Shown in pieces: positions 7,327-12,653 of a stretch of 12,653 bases of DNA. Location of the stretch: the NCBI GenBank assembly GCA_023301405.1, contig JALZUX010000702.1, positions 1-12,653 on the forward strand, given 5' to 3'. Under the pieces are notes generated by a model that did not search any database, had not been told where the DNA came from, and saw nothing but the letters and a program-made list of their open reading frames with translations. Positions within the stretch are counted from its first letter, which is position 1, and the number at the start of each line of letters is the position of its first letter. This stretch comes from Granulosicoccaceae bacterium (GTDB lineage: Bacteria > Pseudomonadota > Gammaproteobacteria > Granulosicoccales > Granulosicoccaceae). Position numbers and translations under genes: made by a program.

Positions 7327-8633
7327 TGAAAATTTCAACAGTAGAAAACACTGTATTTCTTATGCAAGCTATTACCCGAACAGCGTTATTCGTAATTTTG
7401 CTATTTTCGCCAATCGTGAGCAACGCAGAACCTGAAGTCGAGGTTATGCACTGGTGGAACCGGGGCGGTGATTTACGAGCAATGCAAGTAATACGTGACG
7501 AATTCGAACATCGTGGCGGCATCTGGTTTGACGTCGCGGGTGATGACTCGATAGACGTCCTCAATACTGCTGTATCAAGAATGATTAAAGGCTATGCACC
7601 AACTCTTGTGCAGTGGAACTCCGCATGGGAGGTAACAGAAATCCGAAACCTGGGGTTACTAAATACGCTCAACATGGAAACATCAAACTATTTGCATAAC
7701 GCCTTCATAGACAACGTACTGGATATGATTATGGTCAACGGAGAAATTGTTGCTATTCCGGTTAACGTTCATAGCGAAAACTGGCTGTGGTACAAGCCCG
7801 ACAACCTACCCGACAATGGACCCCGGGTAATGGCTGACTGGAAGGCTTTCTTAGAATTCGCAGAATCTCTTGCTGAAACAGGAAAAATTGCTCTAGCCGT
7901 CGGGGACACACCGCGACAGCAAAGAGCGTTGTTTAACAATGTGCTTTTAGGAGTGGCAGGGCAAGACCTTTTTCAACGAATTTACTACGACCTAGACGTC
8001 GGGGCATTAAGCACCAAAGGGTTTTCACAAGCGTTGGCCACCTATGCGAAGCTACGTGAATACTCGCATTCATTTGGTGAAGGCCGGTGGGACCAGCAAC
8101 TGGCTGCAGTGGCAGCCAACAAAGCCTTCACCGTCAACATGGGTGACTGGGCAAAAGGCGAATTTCGCAACCTTGGTTTAAAGCTAGGTAGGGACTACGA
8201 CTGCGCCCCTGCGCCTGGCACCGGGGATCACATTGTTTTGGTTATCGATGCATTTGTATTGGGGCAAGTTTCAGAAAAAAACGAAAAGCAAGGACAGCAG
8301 TTATTCATGGATGTAGTCACAAATCCAGTGGTCAGCGAGACCTTCAACTACCTGAAGGGCTCATTGTCTCCACTGCGAGAAATTGATACCGAAGGACTTG
8401 ATAAATGCAGCCAGGTGGCACACACCATCTTGAAGACGCGAGGCAAAGCCATTAAGCCCCATGCGAGCATTGGCGACAGAGGCTTTTTGGCGGACATCGA
8501 TCATCTGATATCAGAGCTCTGGACAGGCTGCATGGTGTCTACAGAGTGGACAACTGACTTCTCAACACTATTAAAACGGGAAAAAATGAAACGTATAAGT
8601 AAATCAAACTTCTCACAACACGTAGTTGAGTAA
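7326..8633 (+). CDS. Periplasmic sugar-type solute-binding protein (family 1, glucose/mannose-like)
   Basis: This 435-aa protein starts at GTG 7326, overlapping the upstream stop by one base, with AAGG seven bases before it. A second possible start, ATG 7362, would leave a tidier 22-residue signal peptide. Both end in VSNA|EPEVEV. The mature N-terminus (VEVMHWWNRGGDLRAMQVI), then GIWFDVAG and the P-T-L-V-Q-W-N segment, follow the pattern of family 1 binding proteins of the glucose/mannose group (COG1653 type). There is no lipobox. No permease or ATPase gene adjoins it; its partners are the EAL protein and another binding protein. This suggests a ligand-sensing role. The alternative is service to a transporter encoded elsewhere. 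The specific sugar cannot be read from the sequence. Confidence 0.85.
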   Translation: MKISTVENTVFLMQAITRTALFVILLFSPIVSNAEPEVEVMHWWNRGGDLRAMQVIRDEFEHRGGIWFDVAGDDSIDVLNTAVSRMIKGYAPTLVQWNSAWEVTEIRNLGLLNTLNMETSNYLHNAFIDNVLDMIMVNGEIVAIPVNVHSENWLWYKPDNLPDNGPRVMADWKAFLEFAESLAETGKIALAVGDTPRQQRALFNNVLLGVAGQDLFQRIYYDLDVGALSTKGFSQALATYAKLREYSHSFGEGRWDQQLAAVAANKAFTVNMGDWAKGEFRNLGLKLGRDYDCAPAPGTGDHIVLVIDAFVLGQVSEKNEKQGQQLFMDVVTNPVVSETFNYLKGSLSPLREIDTEGLDKCSQVAHTILKTRGKAIKPHASIGDRGFLADIDHLISELWTGCMVSTEWTTDFSTLLKREKMKRISKSNFSQHVVE

Positions 8634-8661
8634 GCCAATGATATGCTATTTAGTATTCATA

Positions 8662-8669
8662 GAGGGGAG
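8662..8669 (+). promoter_or_regulatory. Strong ribosome-binding site for the second binding protein
   Basis: GAGGGGAG ends five bases before GTG 8675. It is the best Shine-Dalgarno in the operon and fixes a GTG start that would otherwise be doubtful. Confidence 0.8.
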
Positions 8670-8674
8670 TCGTT

Positions 8675-10273
8675 GTGAAAATACGCACTAACCAATATGC
8701 CAGCTTGCTCGTTGCGCTCTCTCTGGCGTGTTGGGGTTCCAATATTATCGCCAGCGAGCCCGGAGAATCGCCGGTCATTTCGACCAAAATATCAAAGCAG
8801 CCATTAACTCTTGATATTCACTTCCACTATCATTATAGCCAAAATACAGTTTATGATAGCGAATGGCCTGTAGAGAAAAAGGCCACTGAGCTCACTGGAA
8901 TTTCTCTTAACAATGTGACCGCCAAAGATAATGCAAGCGGCAATGAGGCATTCAATCTTTTACTGGCAACCGACACACTGCCCGATATAGTCGGCGGCAC
9001 AAGATTAAGAGAAAAGTTTAATCAGTACGGGCCTTTAGGACATTTTTTGCCACTCAACGATTTAATTCAACAGCACGCCCCGAACTTAGATTTGTTTTTT
9101 AAGAAAAACCCCAGTTTATTGAAAGCGATTTCTGCGGCAGATGGGCAGTTGTATCATATTCCGTATTTACCAGACGGAAAGTTCGGTAGAGCTTACTTTA
9201 TACGCACTGACTGGCTTGAAAAACTCGGACTAGACACCCCTAACAACGTGGCCGAACTGCACAATATATTGGTTCGTTTTAAAACAGAGGATCCCAATGG
9301 CAATGGTCAGCCCGATGAAGTTCCATTTTTTGCTCGAGATCCAGAAGAACTAATTCGACTGGTGACACTTTGGGACGCCAGAACAACGGGTACCGACACA
9401 TGGCATGACTTCTATATAGCGGATGGCAAGGTTCGGCATGGGTACGTAGAAACAAATTATAGAAACGGCATGAGGCATTTAGCACAGTGGTATTCTGAAG
9501 GGCTTATCGATAACAACATGTTCACACAAACCGGTAACATCAGAGACCAGCTATTGGCAAGCAATAAAGGCGGCATGACGCATGACTGGTTCGCATCTAC
9601 CGCCAGCTACAACCAACGGCTCAAAGATCAAATTCCGCGGTTCAACTTTAAACCATTCGCACCTCCCGAAAGCGTATCAGGCAAAAGAATAGAAGAACAT
9701 CGACGAACAGCCATTAAGCCGGATGGTTGGGCCATCACCAAGACCAATGAACACGTTATCGAGACAATCAAGTATTTTGATTTTTGGTTTACACCACAAG
9801 GAAGACGTCTTGCTAACTTCGGAGTTGAAGGTCAAGAATACACCTTAGTTAACGGTGCTCCAATTTTTTCAGACGACGTATTACACGGCGACCTGCCAGT
9901 TAATGAAAGGCTATGGTCGGTAGGCGCTCAAATCCCCAGAGGGTTTCAACAAGACTACGCGTACGAAAAGCAATGGACCAATCAAATAGCTCTTGAGGGG
10001 ATTGCACTATATGAAAAAGGAAATTACCTGGTTGAACCATTTCACGGAGTAACTCTTAACACCGAAGAGAAAAAAGCATTCGACTTCTATTGGAAAGATA
10101 TTCTGACTTTTATGCTAGAGCGTCAAGAAGAGTGGATACTGGGTTCTCGCGATGTCAACGATGATTGGGACGCCTACCTCGCAAGAATAGACAAACTTGG
10201 GTTAAAAAAAGTAATCAGTGTTATGCAGTCAGCCTACAATCGTCAGTATGTTACCTCGGCGCCCACCGACTAG
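8675..10273 (+). CDS. Periplasmic oligosaccharide-type solute-binding protein (LplA/AlgQ-like)
   Basis: This 532-aa protein starts at GTG 8675. An N-terminal export signal ends near IIAS|EPG; Cys19 lies in the hydrophobic core but lacks a canonical lipobox. It has the long architecture of the LplA/LipO/AlgQ binding proteins: FNLLLATDTLPDIVGG, then FIRTDWLEKLGLDTPNNVAE, and the acidic loop DPNGNGQPDEVPF (206-218), which in AlgQ1/AlgQ2 of Sphingomonas forms an EF-hand-like calcium site. The C-terminal half keeps GWAITKTNEHV and YFDFWFTPQGRRLANFGVEG. Family ligands include alginate and other oligosaccharides; the ligand here is unknown. It lies 41 bases after the first binding protein and is the last gene before a terminator. 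It clearly differs from its neighbour, so it is not a recent duplicate. Confidence 0.87.
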   Translation: MKIRTNQYASLLVALSLACWGSNIIASEPGESPVISTKISKQPLTLDIHFHYHYSQNTVYDSEWPVEKKATELTGISLNNVTAKDNASGNEAFNLLLATDTLPDIVGGTRLREKFNQYGPLGHFLPLNDLIQQHAPNLDLFFKKNPSLLKAISAADGQLYHIPYLPDGKFGRAYFIRTDWLEKLGLDTPNNVAELHNILVRFKTEDPNGNGQPDEVPFFARDPEELIRLVTLWDARTTGTDTWHDFYIADGKVRHGYVETNYRNGMRHLAQWYSEGLIDNNMFTQTGNIRDQLLASNKGGMTHDWFASTASYNQRLKDQIPRFNFKPFAPPESVSGKRIEEHRRTAIKPDGWAITKTNEHVIETIKYFDFWFTPQGRRLANFGVEGQEYTLVNGAPIFSDDVLHGDLPVNERLWSVGAQIPRGFQQDYAYEKQWTNQIALEGIALYEKGNYLVEPFHGVTLNTEEKKAFDFYWKDILTFMLERQEEWILGSRDVNDDWDAYLARIDKLGLKKVISVMQSAYNRQYVTSAPTD

Positions 10274-10305
10274 TAGCAAATGCCGCTCACTAAACTAGTA
10301 GTGTT

Positions 10306-10335
10306 AAAAATCACCAGGGAATTACCCGGTGTTTT
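10306..10335. terminator. Bidirectional rho-independent terminator
   Basis: The stem is CACC (10312-10315) with GGTG (10328-10331) and GGG (10317-10319) with CCC (10325-10327), with one bulged A and a 5-base loop. TTTT follows on the plus strand and AAAAA precedes it, giving a U-tract in both directions. It lies 38 bases past the second binding-protein gene and 17 bases past the MarR gene on the other strand, so it can serve both. Confidence 0.75.
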
Positions 10336-10348
10336 ACCTGACTAACCC

Positions 10349-10771
10349 TTAGAGTAATTTACTCAACAATTTCAGTAACTGTTTTGTCTCTGCTTTCGTC
10401 AATGCATCAACAGTCTGTTTTGTTACTTCCAGTGCGTCAGGGATTGCCGCCTGTATTACATCCTCCCCCTTACCCGTCAGCTTAATAAGCTGCCGTCGCG
10501 CGTCTTTTGGATCTTTTTTACTCTCAACTAGTTTACGCACCCGCAATCGGTCGACGACACCTTTAATGGTGGCGATGTCCATTGCAGTTAATCGACCTAG
10601 TTCGTTTTGCGAGAGCGGCCCCTGCTCCAGTAATTTAGCCATAGCGGCAAACCGGGTCGGGGTAAGATCAAGAGGCATTTCACTGGTGAATATACTAGTA
10701 TGGCGCTGGCTGACTTTTCTAAGAATATGGCCAATTTGATCGTCCAGAATATAGGTTTTTGTTGGTTTCAT
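10349..10771 (-). CDS. MarR-family transcriptional regulator (NicR/BpsR-like)
   Basis: From ATG 10771 this is 140 aa, typical for MarR; the frame is open 29 codons further upstream to 10858 but that extension has no family character. Helical dimerisation segments flank a winged helix: LTPTRFAAMAKLLEQGPLSQ, then LGRLTAMDIATIKGVVDRLR as the recognition region, and a wing with the conserved DxRR signature (DARRQLIKLT, residues 90-99). The sequence around QRHTSIF and AMDIATIKGVVDRL resembles regulators of nicotinate catabolism such as NicR and BpsR; that subfamily is recalled, not aligned. No Shine-Dalgarno is evident. It is divergent from the enamidase-like gene 184 bases away, so it likely represses that gene, and possibly itself, until a heterocyclic ligand binds. 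Confidence 0.88.
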   Translation of the reverse strand: MKPTKTYILDDQIGHILRKVSQRHTSIFTSEMPLDLTPTRFAAMAKLLEQGPLSQNELGRLTAMDIATIKGVVDRLRVRKLVESKKDPKDARRQLIKLTGKGEDVIQAAIPDALEVTKQTVDALTKAETKQLLKLLSKLL

Positions 10772-10882
10772 AGGAAAACTGAGAATTAACTGGTTAACAC
10801 TGTGCACGCGATGTAGGTAAGCTTGAGTCGAGGCATAAACTAAAGACAAGCCCACCACACTATATTGTACTGAACGTAGTGC

Positions 10883-10910
10883 TTGACGGCTCGGTATATA
10901 TGATTAGTAT
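10883..10910 (+). promoter_or_regulatory. Candidate sigma-70 promoter of the enamidase gene
   Basis: TTGACG (10883-10888), a 16-base spacer and TAGTAT (10905-10910) resemble -35 and -10 boxes and sit about 45 bases before the ATG. TATACA at 10908 is an alternative -10 with an over-long spacer. Confidence 0.45.
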
Positions 10911-10912
10911 AC
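10894..10912. promoter_or_regulatory. Candidate MarR operator
   Basis: GTATA (10894-10898) and TATAC (10908-10912) form a 19-base interrupted palindrome. It covers the presumed spacer and -10 box in the divergent region beside the MarR gene, where a repressor would block transcription. MarR sites are commonly palindromes of about this size. Assignment rests on position and symmetry only. Confidence 0.4.
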
Positions 10913-10942
10913 AAACGACTAGATCATCCATTACACTTATTT

Positions 10943-10948
10943 AAGGGA
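10943..10948 (+). promoter_or_regulatory. Ribosome-binding site of the enamidase gene
   Basis: AAGGGA lies seven bases before ATG 10956 and supports that start. Confidence 0.75.
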
Positions 10949-10955
10949 CAAACAG

Positions 10956-12137
10956 ATGCCCACTACAAGCAAACATAAGCTAGTAATTACAAACATAGCA
11001 CAAATACTTTCAGGCAAGCTGGAAGAACCATTGATTGACGGCAATTGCGTGATCTGCGAAGACGGGCTCATCACCGCTATTGGCTATGAAAAAGATCTCG
11101 ATACGTCTCAGGCAACAACCACCGTTAACGCCAAAGACAGCTGGTTATGTCCAGGCCTTATCGATAGCCACGTGCATCCGGTAATCGGTGACTACACTCC
11201 CCGCCAGCAACAACTGGGATGGATAGACTCCTGCTTACACGGCGGCGTCACAACCATGATATCTGCCGGAGAAGTACACGCACCCGGTCGACCCAAGGAT
11301 ATTGTTGGCCTTAAAGCCATGGCTATCGCATCACAGCGCTGGTACGAAAACTTTCGACCCTCCGGCGTAAAAATGCTTGCTGGCGCGCCAGTGCTTGAAG
11401 AAGGCATGGAAGAACACGATTTCAAAGAATTAGCAGACGCTGGCGTTAAGCTTTTAGGTGAAGTTGGACTTGGCTCAGTCAAGGCCGGAGAGACAGCAGC
11501 ACAAATGGTTAAGTGGGCACGTAAATACGGCATTCAATCAACAATCCATACTGGCGGGCCATCCATCCCCGGCTCAGGACTCATCGACAAAGACGTAGTT
11601 CTTGAGGCAGATGCAGACATCATCGGTCACATTAACGGTGGGCACACAGCACTGCCTGACGATCAAATTACCTGCCTGTGTGAAAGCTGCAACCGCGGCA
11701 TCGAGATTGTCCACAATGGCAACGAACGCGCCGGCCTTCTGGCCATGCGCACAGCCTTCGAAATCAAGCAAGCCGAAAGAGTCATACTGGGAACAGACTC
11801 CCCCGCCGGTTCCGGTGTTCAGCCACTAGGCATTTTACGAATGATTGCCATGCTATCAAGCCTTGGAAACATCCCACCCGAAATAGCCTTCTGCTTTGCC
11901 ACAGGCAATACCGCCCGCATGCGAGAGCTAAACAGCGGCATCATAGAAGTAGGCAAAGCAGCCGACCTTATCGTACTTGATCAAGCACAGCATTCACCAG
12001 GCAAAGACATGCTGGAAAGCATTCATCAAGGCAACTTACCCGGCATAGGCATGACCATCATCGATGGCATTGTTCGCACCCACAGAAGCCGCAATACACC
12101 GCCAGCCACACACCTGCCAGAAATTGCCGACGCCTAG
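10956..12137 (+). CDS. Enamidase-type metal-dependent amidohydrolase
   Basis: This 393-aa cytoplasmic amidohydrolase-superfamily enzyme resembles the enamidase of Eubacterium (Clostridium) barkeri nicotinate fermentation, which opens the ring of 6-oxo-1,4,5,6-tetrahydronicotinate. Shared landmarks recalled for that enzyme are GDYxPRQ (78-84), HGGVTTMISAG (95-105), PGRPKD (110-115), GEVGLG, HTGG, HINGG and a C-terminal SRNTPPA. Likely metal ligands are all present: His72 and His74 in SHVHP, Glu169, His198, His225 and Asp281. Length matches the family. A good ribosome-binding site precedes the ATG. It is transcribed away from a MarR regulator, and no other nicotinate genes lie in the window. 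It may therefore act on another cyclic amide, or with an unlinked pathway. The superfamily is certain; the exact substrate is inferred. Confidence 0.88.
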   Translation: MPTTSKHKLVITNIAQILSGKLEEPLIDGNCVICEDGLITAIGYEKDLDTSQATTTVNAKDSWLCPGLIDSHVHPVIGDYTPRQQQLGWIDSCLHGGVTTMISAGEVHAPGRPKDIVGLKAMAIASQRWYENFRPSGVKMLAGAPVLEEGMEEHDFKELADAGVKLLGEVGLGSVKAGETAAQMVKWARKYGIQSTIHTGGPSIPGSGLIDKDVVLEADADIIGHINGGHTALPDDQITCLCESCNRGIEIVHNGNERAGLLAMRTAFEIKQAERVILGTDSPAGSGVQPLGILRMIAMLSSLGNIPPEIAFCFATGNTARMRELNSGIIEVGKAADLIVLDQAQHSPGKDMLESIHQGNLPGIGMTIIDGIVRTHRSRNTPPATHLPEIADA

Positions 12138-12153
12138 CTCAGCTCAACAACTT

Positions 12154-12196
12154 ATACCGGCATCACTACCTAAGTCCCAGTAGCAGATGCCGGTAT
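12154..12196. terminator. Long perfect hairpin downstream of the enamidase gene
   Basis: ATACCGGCATC (12154-12164) pairs perfectly with GATGCCGGTAT (12186-12196), an 11-base stem. Inside the 21-base loop, CTAC and GTAG can add a second short stem. It starts 17 bases after the stop codon, so it may end or stabilise the transcript. No U-run follows, so intrinsic termination is doubtful. Confidence 0.45.
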
Positions 12197-12346
12197 GCTA
12201 TCTATACGGCAAGCTACAAAGCTCCAGTGAGTCACCTTTAAGATTGCGTATTTTATGAACTGGTGGCACATGCCCATAGCCACTATCTTAAGTCACTTTT
12301 AATCAACCTTGAAATAAATCGCAGAAGCATAAACTGCAGTCGATCA

Positions 12347-12478
12347 GCAAGAAAAACCCCACCATCTTTCAATAACACTTATGCAATGGCCAAAGGCCGA
12401 GCCTGTCGATCTACCCCGCGTTTAATCGGTTTGGAGATTGTTCGTGGAAGGAGGTCGATAGTGCCATTGCTGGCACTA
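12347..12478. repeat. Tandem repeat, copy 1 (~132 bp)
   Basis: From GCAAGAAAAACCCC to the end of a hairpin, this sequence recurs at 12520 with roughly ten differences in 132 bases. It contains a small GGCC-AAA-GGCC hairpin (12388-12398) and ends in a stem of TAGTGCCA (12459-12466) with TGGCACTA (12471-12478) and loop TTGC. The 173-base period is not a multiple of three, so it is not a protein repeat. It may be a REP-like dispersed element or a small-RNA unit. Confidence 0.85.
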
Positions 12479-12519
12479 AGAGCGCTGTCGAAGCTCCACG
12501 CAGCAAGAACCGTAGAGCG

Positions 12520-12650
12520 GCAAGAAAACCCCCACCATCTTTCAGCAACACTTTTGCAATGGCCAAAGGCCGAGCCTGTCGATCTGCCCCGCGTTTAATC
12601 GGTTTTGAGATTGTTCGTGGAAGGGGGTCATAGTGCCATGGATGGCACTA
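12520..12650. repeat. Tandem repeat, copy 2 (~131 bp, at the window edge)
   Basis: Second copy, offset by 173 bases and separated from copy 1 by 41 diverged bases. The terminal stem is extended (CATAGTGCCAT with ATGGCACTATG, 12629-12652), while its centre differs from copy 1. One base is missing relative to copy 1 just before this stem. Further copies may follow beyond the window. Confidence 0.85.
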
Positions 12651-12653
12651 TGA

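Larger units (their letters stand above)
12138..12653. other. Non-coding region with hairpins and a tandem repeat
   Basis: There is no credible gene from the amidohydrolase stop to the window end. It contains a long hairpin near 12154-12196, ~150 bases of unremarkable sequence, and two copies of a hairpin-bearing repeat reaching the window edge. A 111-codon frame at 12263-12598 reads the two repeat copies in different frames and is an artefact. Confidence 0.7.

Noticed and set aside
8702..8731. Lipoprotein signal in the second sugar-binding protein
   Set aside because: Cys19 is preceded by S-L-A, not a canonical L-x-x-C lipobox, and a better signal peptidase I site follows near IIAS|EPG.
12263..12598. 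111-codon frame over the tandem repeat
   Set aside because: The two near-identical repeat copies are translated in different frames, so no protein repeat is maintained; there is also no ribosome-binding site.
12347..12653. Integron attC sites or a CRISPR array
   Set aside because: No GTTRRRY/RYYYAAC core sites, no cassette genes, and the unit is far too long with only two copies for CRISPR.

Overview
The window looks like chromosomal DNA of a free-living, probably marine gammaproteobacterium. The supporting signs are moderate G+C with AT-rich intergenic regions, Ser/Asp/Glu-linked secreted lipoproteins, carbohydrate-type periplasmic binding proteins, a SOUL haem-binding protein, a DCC-family protein and an EAL signalling protein. 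The genus cannot be fixed from sequence alone. No rRNA, tRNA, CRISPR array, integrase or transposase was found.

Layout. (1) 1-2719, minus strand: two lipoprotein genes in tandem, probably one operon. The upstream gene has a domain I read as GH12-like but with the expected nucleophile replaced. The downstream gene runs off the window and has a CARDB-like and a PPC-like domain. (2) 3295-4300: a SOUL-family gene converging on a DCC/DUF393 gene, with a stem-loop between them. (3) 4301-5280: no intact gene. The minus strand of 4360-4885 holds overlapping coding-like fragments in shifting frames, best explained as a decayed gene for a secreted protein. The rest is an AT-rich leader. (4) 5281-10273: a tight three-gene operon made of a membrane GGDEF/EAL protein with a periplasmic sensor region, followed by two different sugar-type solute-binding proteins. 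A good bidirectional terminator closes it. (5) 10349-12137: a MarR regulator divergent from an enamidase-type amidohydrolase, with a candidate operator over the promoter. (6) 12138-12653: non-coding; a long perfect hairpin and two copies of a ~132-bp hairpin-containing repeat at a 173-bp period, running to the window edge.

How the genes work together. The most interesting unit is the three-gene operon. Its two binding proteins have no permease or ATPase beside them but are cotranscribed with a c-di-GMP enzyme that has a ~165-residue periplasmic domain. The simplest reading is that they report periplasmic sugars to the EAL enzyme rather than feed a transporter. This resembles NspS-MbaA of Vibrio cholerae, but with two carbohydrate-type receptors. 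The MarR/enamidase pair looks like a small N-heterocycle (nicotinate-type) catabolic module. The lipoproteins are probably cell-envelope proteins of unknown target.
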